Program-made: the position numbers and the translations under genes | In this document: one piece after another, positions 45,262 through 53,480 of the stretch | Numbering within the stretch: position 1 is the first letter of the stretch | Layout: every line of letters begins with the position of its first letter | Notes under the pieces: generated by a model | What the model saw: the letters and a program-made list of their open reading frames with translations, nothing else | Databases searched by the model: none | Told to the model about the DNA's origin: nothing | Source of the DNA: Mesorhizobium_K sp040049215 | GTDB lineage: Bacteria > Pseudomonadota > Alphaproteobacteria > Rhizobiales > Rhizobiaceae | Direction of reading: 5' to 3' | Assembly: GCF_040049215.1 (NCBI RefSeq) | Contig: NZ_JBDZDN010000005.1 | Coordinates: 62,001-126,000 of the forward strand | DNA length: 64,000 nucleotides

Positions 45262-45437
45262 GGCTGTTGCATGCTAGGCTCTGAAACGCTCGAGGACGGC
45301 ATGTGCCGACCGGGGCCGTGTGGTCCGCCGACGCCGGTGAAGAGCGCAGCGATAACCAGCAGGACCAGGATGATCGCGATGATCCCCGAAATTTTCACCC
45401 AGCGGGGTGCGCCGGGGTAGGGAGGCGGGTCGGCCAT
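45258..45437 (-). CDS. 59-residue single-span membrane protein
   Basis: This short frame reads MADPPPYPGAPRWVKISG, then a hydrophobic span (IIAIILVLLVIAALFTGV) and a His/Gly/Pro tail (GPHGPGRHMPSS). It overlaps the start of the four-span protein by four bases and lies divergent to the TetR gene at 45567, so the intervening bases probably hold both promoters. A GGAGGGA-like ribosome site precedes the ATG. It may be a small subunit of the membrane protein it overlaps. Confidence 0.55.
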   Translation of the reverse strand: MADPPPYPGAPRWVKISGIIAIILVLLVIAALFTGVGGPHGPGRHMPSSSVSEPSMQQP

Positions 45438-45501
45438 GTGCGTTCCCTCCGTCGCGAGCAGCGTCGAGTTTTCATGACTATGAAAGCTTTATCGAGACAG
45501 A

Positions 45502-45539
45502 ATGTCGATATCAAGTCCAAATGTCTCGTATCTCGACAT
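45502..45539. promoter_or_regulatory. Inverted repeat, likely TetR operator
   Basis: ATGTCGATAT (45502-45511) and ATCTCGACAT (45530-45539) are an inverted repeat matching at nine of ten positions with an 18-base spacer. A further ATGTC at 45521 gives overlapping half-sites. They lie between the divergent minus-strand membrane genes and the TetR gene at 45567, about 28 bases before its start, where a TetR autoregulatory operator would be expected. Confidence 0.55.
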
Positions 45540-45566
45540 CGCTGCTACGTCACGTATATTGGGGCG

Positions 45567-46136
45567 GTGCCGAAGCTATGGAACGAAACCATCGATGCGC
45601 ACCGCCGCGCGGTGCGCGACGCGACCCTGGACGCCACCGCTGCGTTGGTGGCCAAGCATGGGTTGCTGTCAGTGACGATGGCGAAAATCGCCGAGGAGAC
45701 TGGAATAGGTCGCGCGACGCTGTACAAATACTTCCCGGACGTCGAAGCGATCCTCGCCGCCTGGCACGAACGTCAGGTTGCAGGTCACCTCGAACATCTC
45801 ATTGCAATCCGGGACCACGCTGGCAACGCTGGTGAGGGGCTAGAAGCGGTACTTGAGGCCTACGCGTTCATTTCTCACGAGCACCAGGGCACCGAACTCG
45901 GGGCAGGCCTGCATCGAGGCGAACACGTCGTCAAGGCGCGGCATCATCTCCACCAGCTCATCCGCGATCTGCTGGCCGAGGGCGCAGCGACGGGCGACCT
46001 CCGGGATGACGTCGCGCCTGACGAGCTTGCGACCTATTGCCTCCACGCCGTTACGGCAGCCAGCAGCCTGCCATCCAAGGCCGCGGTCCACCGGCTCGTC
46101 GCGGTTACTCTGGCCGGGTTGCGGTCTACACGCTAA
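45567..46136 (+). CDS. TetR/AcrR-family regulator
   Basis: The 189-residue repressor has the typical N-terminal HTH: LLSVTMAKIAEETGIGRATL and YKYFPDVEAILAAWHER near 30-65. The rest is a helical ligand domain rich in His (RGEHVVKARHHLHQL). The GTG start (VPKLWNETIDAHRRAV) begins the conserved N-terminus; longer frames reach across the operator. It probably controls the divergent membrane-protein pair and itself. The ligand is unknown. Confidence 0.85.
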   Translation: MPKLWNETIDAHRRAVRDATLDATAALVAKHGLLSVTMAKIAEETGIGRATLYKYFPDVEAILAAWHERQVAGHLEHLIAIRDHAGNAGEGLEAVLEAYAFISHEHQGTELGAGLHRGEHVVKARHHLHQLIRDLLAEGAATGDLRDDVAPDELATYCLHAVTAASSLPSKAAVHRLVAVTLAGLRSTR

Positions 46137-46297
46137 CCCGTGTCAGCGCACCCGAGACGTCGACACAGCGGTTCTTGTGGTTGCGATCGAGGAGTTTCTT
46201 GCTGTGCATGTTGCCGGCGTGCTGCGATTTTCTCGGTGAGCAAAGAGCAGAACGGAATCGCACCGCGCCGCCCTTTGAGCTTGGAGCAAAAAACCAG

Positions 46298-47323
46298 ATG
46301 AGGAAGGCCGGGCAATCCATTGTCGTGACCATGGGCGAACCCGCGGGAATAGGCGCCGAGATCACGCTTGGCGCATGGTTGCGTCTTCGGGAAACCGATT
46401 GCGCCTTTTATCTCCTGCATGATCCCACTCACGTCTCCGAACTGGGGCAGGCACTGTCTTTGCGTGTTCCCATAACAGTCATCTCGCATCCCACAGAGGC
46501 GCGCGAGGCATTCAGGGAAGCGCTGCCCGTCATGCCCGTCCAGCTCGTGGCGCCAATCCGGTTGGGTCAACCCGATTCCCGCAATGCCGACTCGGTAATT
46601 GACGCTATCCGTCTCGCCGTCGAGCTGACTGTAACAGGCCAGGCATCCGCTCTCGTGACGAACCCGATTCAGAAGTCGGTTCTGTACGAAAGCGGTTTTC
46701 CGTTTCCAGGACACACGGAATTTCTCGAGGAACTTAGCGGCGCCGGTTTTCGCGCAGTCATGATGCTCGCCAGCGAGGAATTGAAGGTCGTCCCGGTCTC
46801 GATACATGAGGCGCTGGCCGCGGCCGTGAGCGAAATATCCAAGCAGAGAATAGTGGACGTCGCGCGGGCCACCGCCTCGGGATTGAGCCGGGACTTCGGA
46901 ATCCCGAATCCACGTCTGGCGATCGCCGGGCTCAATCCGCATGCCGGCGAGGGCGGCAGCATGGGCCGCGAGGAAATCGAGACAATCGCCCCGGCAATCG
47001 AAATTCTAAAGCGGGAAGGAATCGATGCCTCGGGACCATATCCACCTGACACGATGTTCACGTCGCGTGCCCGCCAAACTTACGACGCGGCAATCTGCAT
47101 GTATCACGACCAGGCATTGATCCCGCTGAAGACACTGGACGTCGATGGAGGAGTGAACATCACCATGGGCTTGCCATTCGTGCGCACGTCGCCGGACCAC
47201 GGGACAGCTCTGGACATCGCCGGACGTGGGGTCGCGGATCCGGGCAGCCTCATCTCCGCCATCAGGATGGCCGCCAAGATCGCGGAACATCGTTCTCGTT
47301 CTAAAAAAGGAATCGTCGCGTGA
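46298..47323 (+). CDS. pdxA: 4-hydroxythreonine-4-phosphate dehydrogenase
   Basis: The 341-residue enzyme oxidises 4-phosphohydroxy-L-threonine in pyridoxal phosphate synthesis. Motifs include VTMGEPAGIGAEIT near 10-23, VTNPIQKSVLYESGFPFPGHTEFLEEL near 125-150 (read in pieces), GLNPHAGEGGSMGREE near 210 and YHDQALIPLKTLD near 270. It is a complete accessory copy. The stop overlaps the start of pdxJ by four bases, so the two were an operon for PLP synthesis. The GGAG ribosome site lies 12 bases upstream. Confidence 0.9.
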   Translation: MRKAGQSIVVTMGEPAGIGAEITLGAWLRLRETDCAFYLLHDPTHVSELGQALSLRVPITVISHPTEAREAFREALPVMPVQLVAPIRLGQPDSRNADSVIDAIRLAVELTVTGQASALVTNPIQKSVLYESGFPFPGHTEFLEELSGAGFRAVMMLASEELKVVPVSIHEALAAAVSEISKQRIVDVARATASGLSRDFGIPNPRLAIAGLNPHAGEGGSMGREEIETIAPAIEILKREGIDASGPYPPDTMFTSRARQTYDAAICMYHDQALIPLKTLDVDGGVNITMGLPFVRTSPDHGTALDIAGRGVADPGSLISAIRMAAKIAEHRSRSKKGIVA

Positions 47324-48037
47324 GACAGATACGTCTTGGCGTCAACATCGACCACGTCGCCACGATCCGCAACGCGCGCGGCGGTAGCCATCCTGACCCC
47401 GTCGCCGCTGCGGTGCTGGCTCTGGAAGCAGGAGCGGATGGCATCACCTTGCACCTGCGTGAGGATCGGCGACATATCAGAGAAGACGATCTGCGTCGCC
47501 TCGGGGCCGTGATAAGCGCTCCGATCAACCTGGAGATGGCAGCCACCGAGGAGATGGTTGCCATCGCCTTGGCTGCGCTTCCGCACGCGGTATGCCTCGT
47601 GCCGGAGCGGCGCGAGGAGGTCACGACCGAGGGCGGCCTCGATGCTGCCGGCCACCGCAGGACGCTGGAGCCGGTCATTGCGAGGCTGAATGATGCGGGA
47701 ATTCGCGTGTCGTTGTTCATCGATCCCGACGAAATTCAAGCTGAAGGCACCGGTGGTCGAGCTCCATACGGGAAGCTACGCGGGGACTGACGGCCAATCA
47801 CACCGCGCGGAACTCGACCGGCTGGTTCGAGCTGCGGCGACCACGCGGATTTACAACATCGAATGCCACGCGGGCCACGGGCTGACGTTTGAAAATGTGT
47901 CCGACGTTGCCGCCATACCGGAAGTCGTCGAGCTGAACATTGGCCATTTCCTGATTGGTGAAGCCATTTTCGTTGGCTTGAAGGCCAGCATCTCTGAAAT
48001 GAGACGACGTATCGCGGTCGCGGCGAACATGGTCTGA
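47320..48037 (+). pseudogene. pdxJ: Pyridoxine 5'-phosphate synthase gene broken by a frameshift
   Basis: The frame from 47320 reads LGVNIDHVATIRNARGG, GADGITLHLREDRRHI, INLEMAATEEM and LFIDPDEIQ, then loses sense. From 47741 the next frame continues with LKAPVVELHTGSYAG, IYNIECHAGHGLTFENV and FLIGEAIFVGL to a stop at 48035-48037. Compared with family members, about eight codons between the Gln and Ala-Pro are reduced to seven bases, a net loss near 17 bases. The enzyme would be truncated before half of the active site. A functional PdxJ must come from elsewhere. Confidence 0.88.
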
Positions 48038-48119
48038 GGGGTACAGTGCATCGACTGCAAGGGTTGCCCTCGTTCTGGATGTCAATTGCGGGCAGCCTGT
48101 TCGCAGGTAGGATCATTCG

Positions 48120-48536
48120 ATGCTCGACAGGCTGAAACGCTGGGCGCGCACGATCAAGCGTGATGTGCATGCCGTCTACCTTGCCGCTCGAGACCCTCGC
48201 ACTCCTTGGTATGCGAAGGCGCTGGCGCTGTGCATTGCGGGATATGCCCTGTCGCCGATAGACCTGATCCCGGATTTCATTCCCGTCCTGGGGTATCTCG
48301 ACGATGCGATAATCGTACCGCTCGGCATTCTGGCTGTGGTGAAAATGATCCCGCCCGAGTTGATGGCGGAGCACCGAGCCGCCGCCGCTCTCGCCGGAGA
48401 GCTCCGGACTGTGGCCCGCGATTCTGGCGGACACGGGCGCGACCGTGCTCGTCACGGCGAATGCGATGCGGCTGCTAGGTTGGAAGGGGCGGTGACCTCG
48501 CCGGACCGAATGGAAAGGCGTAGTATTGTTGGATGA
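48120..48536 (+). CDS. YkvA-type (DUF1232) protein with abnormal C-terminus
   Basis: The 138-residue protein begins like YkvA/DUF1232 proteins: ARDPRTPWYAKALALCIAGY, then LSPIDLIPDFIPVLGYLDDA, and a hydrophobic segment to MIPPELMAEHRAAAA near residue 92. The following 45 residues are Arg/Gly rich and unlike the family. In the next frame this stretch encodes the tail of a heavy-metal ATPase (see 48409-48495). So the normal end was probably lost at a deletion junction and the reading frame now runs on by chance. The protein's role is unknown. Confidence 0.6.
   Translation: MLDRLKRWARTIKRDVHAVYLAARDPRTPWYAKALALCIAGYALSPIDLIPDFIPVLGYLDDAIIVPLGILAVVKMIPPELMAEHRAAAALAGELRTVARDSGGHGRDRARHGECDAAARLEGAVTSPDRMERRSIVG
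48409..48495 (+). pseudogene. C-terminal remnant of a P1B metal ATPase
   Basis: In the frame next to the YkvA gene, 28 codons read LWPAILADTGATVLVTANA followed by MRLLGWKGR and a stop at 48493-48495. ADTGATVLVTxNAxRLL is the characteristic last helix of CadA/ZntA-type zinc/cadmium ATPases. No other part of such an ATPase lies upstream, so a deletion fused the end of one to the YkvA gene. Confidence 0.7.
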
Positions 48537-48562
48537 CATCACTCCGCGACGGGAGACAACAG

Positions 48563-49024
48563 ATGAAAAGAAGAACCTTCCTGAGTGCTCTCCCGTTGTC
48601 GCTCGCGTTCCTTGTACCGGGCGTGGTCCACGGCACCGGACAGGCGATGACCGTCTACAAGAATTCGTGGTGCGACTGCTGCCACGGATGGGCGGAAGCG
48701 ATGCGCAAGGCAGGCTATTCCGTGACCACCGTCGACATGGACGACCTCTCTCCGATCAGGAAAAGGGCTGGCGTGCCTGCTGCGATGGAAGGGTGCCATT
48801 CCGCCGAGATCGGCGGCTACTTCCTCGAAGGTCACGTTCCGCCGGAGGCCGTCGCAAAGCTGCTCGCAGAACGACCGGACATCGGTGGCCTTGCGGTCCC
48901 CGGCATGCCGCTTGGTTCGCCTGGCATGGGAGATGATCCAAAGGCGACGTACGAGGTGTTCGCGCTACCGCGCGATCCAACCGCAGCTGCTACCGTCTAT
49001 TATCGCGCGGGCGAACAGCCCTGA
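48563..49024 (+). CDS. DUF411 exported metal-associated protein
   Basis: The 153-residue protein has a signal peptide (MKRRTFLSALPLSLAFLVPG), the N-terminal Cys cluster NSWCDCCHGWAEAM, a further Cys (EGCHSAEIGGYFLEGHVPPE) and the C-terminal LAVPGMPLGSPGMG. DUF411 proteins occur in copper and metal clusters, sometimes as partners of CopG-like factors. ATG 48563 has a GGGAGA ribosome site and begins the signal; the longer frame is less plausible. A fragment of a second copy is at 5245-5420. Confidence 0.85.
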   Translation: MKRRTFLSALPLSLAFLVPGVVHGTGQAMTVYKNSWCDCCHGWAEAMRKAGYSVTTVDMDDLSPIRKRAGVPAAMEGCHSAEIGGYFLEGHVPPEAVAKLLAERPDIGGLAVPGMPLGSPGMGDDPKATYEVFALPRDPTAAATVYYRAGEQP

Positions 49025-49038
49025 TTGCCGGGGAGCCG

Positions 49039-49557
49039 ATGAAACCGCGGCACGCCCTCGCTGCAATCCTTGCCGTGGCGTCCGGTTATTTCTTCGCGCT
49101 TCCGGCAGCTCTTAGTGCCGATGACTCACCGATCGGTGCCTATCTCTGGTTTCCTGAACCGGGCGGGCCGAAATCCGAACAGGACTGCCACGACCTCGTC
49201 GCCCGCGTGAAACCCTCGAAGGAAAAGGCGGAGATGTCGCTGTGGGGCTGGCTTCCCGAAAACGATCCGAGCGCGGGCTCGTTCTACCTGCTCCTGTCGA
49301 AGACGCGAATGGAGCCCACCTACGGGGCGGAGGGAGACTACGATTCCGGCACCGTCACGCTCGGCGAAACCGTCAACGGCGAAACAGCGTTTACACTCAT
49401 TCCGGACGACCATCCCGATACGCCCATCAAGGGCACGATCATGGCGAAACCCGATAGCAGCATCGTCGTTGTAACGCTGCGGGGAATTCCGGCCGACGCC
49501 GGCACGACGGACCGGACGACATACTTCTGTCGCTTCGAGGGAGGCATCGTGACCTGA
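49039..49557 (+). CDS. Exported protein, unknown
   Basis: The 172-residue protein has a signal peptide (HALAAILAVASGYFFALPAALS) and a beta-rich mature part with WGWLPENDPSAGSFYLLLSK and two Cys (EQDCHDL, TYFCRFEG) that could form a disulfide. It follows DUF411 by 14 bases with a GGGGAG ribosome site and is probably co-transcribed. No family was recognised. Confidence 0.6.
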   Translation: MKPRHALAAILAVASGYFFALPAALSADDSPIGAYLWFPEPGGPKSEQDCHDLVARVKPSKEKAEMSLWGWLPENDPSAGSFYLLLSKTRMEPTYGAEGDYDSGTVTLGETVNGETAFTLIPDDHPDTPIKGTIMAKPDSSIVVVTLRGIPADAGTTDRTTYFCRFEGGIVT

Positions 49558-49847
49558 GGTCACTGAAGCATCGTCCACCCTGGGCAGTTGTACAAAGCAT
49601 TTTCCGATTTTTTCCGTCCAACATCAGATGGGACGGACTAAGAATCAAAAGCCTATCTTGCCAATCGCTTTTGACGTTGTGCTGTACCAAATGCAGTACC
49701 GCTACGAACTGGCGGGCTCGATTCGCTTCGGCCTCGCCAGAGCGCTGGAAAGCGCGGCTCGCCCGGGATGGGCGGTACACAAAGTCTTTGCCGTGAGTGA
49801 TACTCCCAACGTCTCGCAATGAACCTGTGCGCGTTGGTGCTTCTTGC

Positions 49848-50108
49848 TTACTCAGTCAGACCTCTCATCTCTCTCCTGGCTGCTTCGGCACGGAGTTCCA
49901 GGTATTTGGCCAGGTCGGCTAGATGAACACCCTTCGCGCATTTCTGACTGTCCTCGATCCGCACGAGCGGAAGGGCAATCTCCCCCCTAGAGATTTTTCG
50001 TACCAACTTGGTGGGCGTCAGGTGAAAAAAGTAGTCTCGGCAAACGTCATCGATTGGGATTATCGCCTTACCGGCATATTGCGCCATTAACAGGAATGCA
50101 GTGTTCAT
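49848..50108 (-). CDS. PrtN-like pyocin activator family protein
   Basis: The 86-residue protein matches the PrtN pattern: MNTAFLLMAQYAGKAIIPID at the start, CRDYFFHLTPTKLVRKI in the middle and KGVHLADLAKYLELR near the end. In Pseudomonas, PrtN activates phage-tail-like bacteriocin genes, but short homologues occur on plasmids and in prophages as small DNA-binding regulators. The 305-base spacer upstream holds a strong palindrome. The 290 bases downstream show nothing recognisable. Confidence 0.8.
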   Translation of the reverse strand: MNTAFLLMAQYAGKAIIPIDDVCRDYFFHLTPTKLVRKISRGEIALPLVRIEDSQKCAKGVHLADLAKYLELRAEAARREMRGLTE

Positions 50109-50413
50109 TCGCGCCCGCTTTCCGAATATCTCCGGGTGACATGAGAGCGGCCGAGAAGTTAGCTAGATCCAGAGGCGTGAAAGTCGGGGATTGTCGCACC
50201 GCTAACTTGCTCAACTATCGCATCTCTATATAGCTGCTACAACACCTTGTTGCATAACATAGCTTATGCAACTTAGTGATTGATATCATTTTAGACTCTG
50301 TGACGATTGATATCTCTAGTTTTCGCTGGTCCGCTGCGCACATATAGTCAAATCGCAGCCCCTGAGTAGGTTCAACACAGCACGTTCGCCGGCACGAATC
50401 TGCACTGCGTTGG
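50109..50413. other. AT-rich spacer with palindrome and direct repeats
   Basis: No gene is seen. It holds the palindrome at 50249-50272 and two exact copies of GATTGATATC at 50278-50287 and 50305-50314, 27 bases start to start. It is noticeably AT-richer than its surroundings, consistent with a regulatory or replication-associated stretch in front of the PrtN-like gene. Confidence 0.5.
50249..50272. promoter_or_regulatory. Palindrome, likely operator
   Basis: GTTGCATAA and TTATGCAAC are perfect 9-base arms separated by CATAGC. It lies about 140 bases upstream of the PrtN-like start. A dimeric regulator is the likely binder; no T-run marks it as a terminator. Confidence 0.5.
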
Positions 50414-50635
50414 CTAGCCGATTAACCAATCCTTGAACGGCAAAATCCAAGCTTCGACGGTACTGTAAGTAGCGACCAACCAAGCCTCGATCGTCCGCAA
50501 TTCAGGCCCGAAATAGATCAGTGGGCCTACAATAACGAAGGCGAGCATTAACCAGGACTGAGGCCAGCCATGATCCTTCTCCGGCAGATCATCCGGTGGA
50601 GGCCCGTACTTGTATGCCCAGTTTTCGTGCTTCAT
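50414..50635 (-). CDS. 73-residue membrane protein downstream of relaxase
   Basis: The protein starts with polar residues (ENWAYKYGPPPDDLPEKDHG) and has one clear span (SWLMLAFVIVGPLIYFG) with a more polar hydrophobic tail (VEAWILPFKDWLIG). It lies six bases after the relaxase stop on the same strand and is likely co-transcribed. It may act in transfer or entry exclusion, but no family was recognised. Confidence 0.5.
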   Translation of the reverse strand: MKHENWAYKYGPPPDDLPEKDHGWPQSWLMLAFVIVGPLIYFGPELRTIEAWLVATYSTVEAWILPFKDWLIG

Positions 50636-50640
50636 CGGAC

Positions 50641-53040
50641 CTAACGCTCGCGGTCGTCACGCTCCCTTTCCTGCCGTTCCGCGATTTCGCGCTCCAACTC
50701 CTGTAGGCGTGGAACGTGCTGTTGCGGAGGATCGGATGGCGTAACCTCGCGTCCGGCAGAGCGGGTCGTTCGCTCGACGCCATCTCGCGCTCTCGATGCA
50801 CTCGTCTCATCAACCACTGGCGCCTGGTCATCCTGGGTCAGGCTGTCGACGTGCATGCGTTCCCGCTCTGCAACTCTCATTTCACCCCGGCGCTCGGCTT
50901 CCGAATCTGCCGATCCTGGCGCGACGTTCGCTGGAGGGACAGTCGGGCCATCTCCCTTGTCCAATATCGTGCGACCGATCATCGGCTCGCTGTACCCCTT
51001 ACGCGCACTAATGACTTGTTCGCCTTCGACCCGGGCGTCCGTCTCGGCGATCTCCCGGATCCAGCTGTTGCCGGCGATTGCCAGTTGCGCCGCCTGCTCG
51101 AGCTCAGCACGAAGTTGAGCGTCAGCGTTGTTGGTATCCCGCCCATCGTCCACGGCTCGGTCGATTGCCTCCCGGGCCATCTCGACTTCGAGCCTTGTGT
51201 CGTTGCCGCGATCGGTCCCCTGCTCGCCATGGCGTACAACCGCGTGGTCCCAGGCCTCGTTGTCGGTCTCCGGCCGCCCGTCGGCCGGCATTTGCGTTTC
51301 GCGTTCCCTCAGTTCCAGATACTCCCGGCGGATGCTGACGACATCGCGTGCGGCTGCGGCAATCTCGTCATAGTCCTGCCGCTCTGACGGCTCGATGCTC
51401 GCCTCGACGCTGCCAAGCACCGCCTCGACGCGCTTCTCATAGGCCTCGAATTCGGGGCGTGTCATCTGTTGCATGGTGGCCTCCTCGATTTCTGTGAGGG
51501 TTTTCAACATTACCATATTGCTTGGCGCATGGGTAGCCAAAAGCCCCGTTTCCGCATGCTGCCCGATCTTTTGCGAAGCAATCTTGATACGGTTGATCTG
51601 TAGCGCCGCGTAGTTTGCGAGTTCTTTATCCTCGATGTCGGCGGCAAGTTCACGCCATGTATGGATGGCCGCGGCCACATAGGACCGGCTGTGTCGGGGT
51701 GTGGCCGACATCTCAGTGTTCTCGCGCTTGGCATCGTAACGGCTCTGCGCGGCCTCGCTAGTGCCCTCATGCTCGGTCCGTCCAACGTAGCTGACCGGGC
51801 GCACCTGGTTGCGCGTGTAGGCAGGCGGGCTTGCCTGATCCCGCCGGTCGGTCAGTTCCATGTCGATGCCATGCTCGCGCGCCTTCTCCGCCATAAGCGC
51901 CCGCCACTCCCGAAAGACCTGCGGGCTGGTGACGATGCGTTCGCAGGTCTCGGAGCGCATGGTGACGATCGCATGGGCGTGGATGTGCGGCCGCTTACCG
52001 CCCTCGGCTATTTCCTTGGGATCGTCGGACGGGTCGTGAACGGCGAAGACATAGCGGTGCCCCGCGAACTGCTCACCCAAAAAGTCCCGGACGGCATCCT
52101 GGAAAGCGGCCAGGTCGGTGCCGGCACGGGCCGAGACGATCAGGTGCATGACGTCCCTGCCCTTGCGGCTGTGCATCTCATGACGCCAGTCCTTCTGGAC
52201 GAGATCGCCCGCGTCCTCCGACGTGCTGATCAGTCGGCCCGTTTCGTCGCGAACCTCGCGGTCAAACCGCTCAACGAGGTCGCGCACGCGCGCCGTAGCG
52301 AAGCGCACGCCGTTGCCGTAGCCGTGGAACCGGAAATGTGCGTCCACGCCACTTCCGAATTCGCTGTCCTCGAACCGTTGCTGGACTATCTCGGCGGCTT
52401 TGCGGTCACCCGTCAGCCGCTCGCCGGACCGGTCGCGCAGCACGACGACGCCCCGCACGGTAAGTTCATCCCCTGCCCGCTCATCGACGGCAAAGACGAA
52501 GCGGCGGTCGCCGAACCCCGTCTGCAGGATCTCGCGAGCAACCGCATCACGATCTCGACCATCGAACGACACATGCCCAATCGTGACGTTGAAGACGGCG
52601 ACGTCCCGGCTGTCGGCGCGATTGTCGAACAGGTGTTCCCATTCGCCGCGCAGGCCTGTCAGTCCATCCTTTCCAGAAATGCGCTCACCGCGCTCGTTCT
52701 CGACAGCGAGTTGCCCTTCGCGGGCAGCATAGCTGATCATGGCGCCAACGCGACCGCCGCCGCCATAAGAGGCGAGCTTGACCACGGCAGGCTGGCTGCC
52801 ACGCGCCAGCGCCTCGAAGCGGCTACGCATCGGCCGACCCACCCCCTTGCCGGCCCGCAAGCCCGCCCGCCCGGCGCGGCGCCTGCCACCATCAACAGAC
52901 GCTTCCGGCAGGCGCGATGCCCCTCCCCTTTTCCGCCAGTCCCAGTCGAACTCCGACGTCTGCCCCATCTGGAGCTCGTGCAAGAGTGCCGCGCGGCGGC
53001 GCTCCCAATCGCGTTCGAAGGCTCCGAGAAAAAATTCCAT
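50641..53040 (-). CDS. VirD2-like relaxase with a degenerate duplicated N-terminal module
   Basis: This 799-residue HUH-type mobilisation relaxase nicks oriT and pilots DNA. The catalytic His triad is in PHIHAHAIV at residues 351-359, after VMHLIVSARAGTDLAAF (297-313) and GHRYVFAVHD (327-336). An earlier segment (about 147-205) repeats the same pattern (VFNVTIGHVSFDGRDRD, RRFVFAVDE) but has LTVRGVVV where the His triad should be, as if the HUH half had been duplicated and decayed. The last 450 residues are helical and polar. The start overlaps the mobC stop by one base. The oriT candidate is at 53481. Confidence 0.85.
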   Translation of the reverse strand: MEFFLGAFERDWERRRAALLHELQMGQTSEFDWDWRKRGGASRLPEASVDGGRRRAGRAGLRAGKGVGRPMRSRFEALARGSQPAVVKLASYGGGGRVGAMISYAAREGQLAVENERGERISGKDGLTGLRGEWEHLFDNRADSRDVAVFNVTIGHVSFDGRDRDAVAREILQTGFGDRRFVFAVDERAGDELTVRGVVVLRDRSGERLTGDRKAAEIVQQRFEDSEFGSGVDAHFRFHGYGNGVRFATARVRDLVERFDREVRDETGRLISTSEDAGDLVQKDWRHEMHSRKGRDVMHLIVSARAGTDLAAFQDAVRDFLGEQFAGHRYVFAVHDPSDDPKEIAEGGKRPHIHAHAIVTMRSETCERIVTSPQVFREWRALMAEKAREHGIDMELTDRRDQASPPAYTRNQVRPVSYVGRTEHEGTSEAAQSRYDAKRENTEMSATPRHSRSYVAAAIHTWRELAADIEDKELANYAALQINRIKIASQKIGQHAETGLLATHAPSNMVMLKTLTEIEEATMQQMTRPEFEAYEKRVEAVLGSVEASIEPSERQDYDEIAAAARDVVSIRREYLELRERETQMPADGRPETDNEAWDHAVVRHGEQGTDRGNDTRLEVEMAREAIDRAVDDGRDTNNADAQLRAELEQAAQLAIAGNSWIREIAETDARVEGEQVISARKGYSEPMIGRTILDKGDGPTVPPANVAPGSADSEAERRGEMRVAERERMHVDSLTQDDQAPVVDETSASRARDGVERTTRSAGREVTPSDPPQQHVPRLQELEREIAERQERERDDRER

Positions 53041-53444
53041 CAGCCGGCCTCACCACGGCGAGCGGTGGCAGCGTTCCTCGTCATCATCGCCAGTTCGGCC
53101 GCGACAGTTGTCGCGATCGCCCGGGCGTCACCGACCGCTGCGACAAGATCGGCGCGTTCGACCGACCGACCGGTGTTAAGGGCACGTGCGACCTGGTTGA
53201 GGTTGTTGCCGACGGCGCGCATGTCCTGACCGAGCAGCTGGATGATTGCCCTATCGGCAGGGCTCAGGAAGGGTTTTTCGCCCGCGCCCTCCAGGGCAAG
53301 CGAGCGGACGAAGGCGGAAACAGACAGGCCGGTGCGGCTCGCAACCGCCTCGACCGCCGAGAACTCGTCCTCGGAAAAGCGGATGTGAGCGACCTTTTCG
53401 CGCCTGGTACGCCCTCTGGAAGCCGCTCCGTTCGACCCTGTCAT
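53040..53444 (-). CDS. MobC-like relaxosome protein
   Basis: The 134-residue DNA-binding protein has an N-terminal ribbon-helix-helix region (KVAHIRFSEDEFSAVEAVA, RTGLSVSAFVRSL) and a MobC-type C-terminus (QDMRAVGNNLNQVARALN). It melts and bends DNA at the nick site for the relaxase. The gene is directly upstream of the relaxase and downstream of the oriT candidate. This is the usual mobC-relaxase order. Confidence 0.88.
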   Translation of the reverse strand: MTGSNGAASRGRTRREKVAHIRFSEDEFSAVEAVASRTGLSVSAFVRSLALEGAGEKPFLSPADRAIIQLLGQDMRAVGNNLNQVARALNTGRSVERADLVAAVGDARAIATTVAAELAMMTRNAATARRGEAG

Positions 53445-53480
53445 CGTCCGTCTTCCCGGTGCTTGCGGCCGCAGGCCGCG

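Noticed and set aside
49628..49822. 64-residue plus-strand frame between the 49039 and 49848 genes
   Set aside because: No ribosome site, no family resemblance, and codon use not convincing. Could be real, but not supported.
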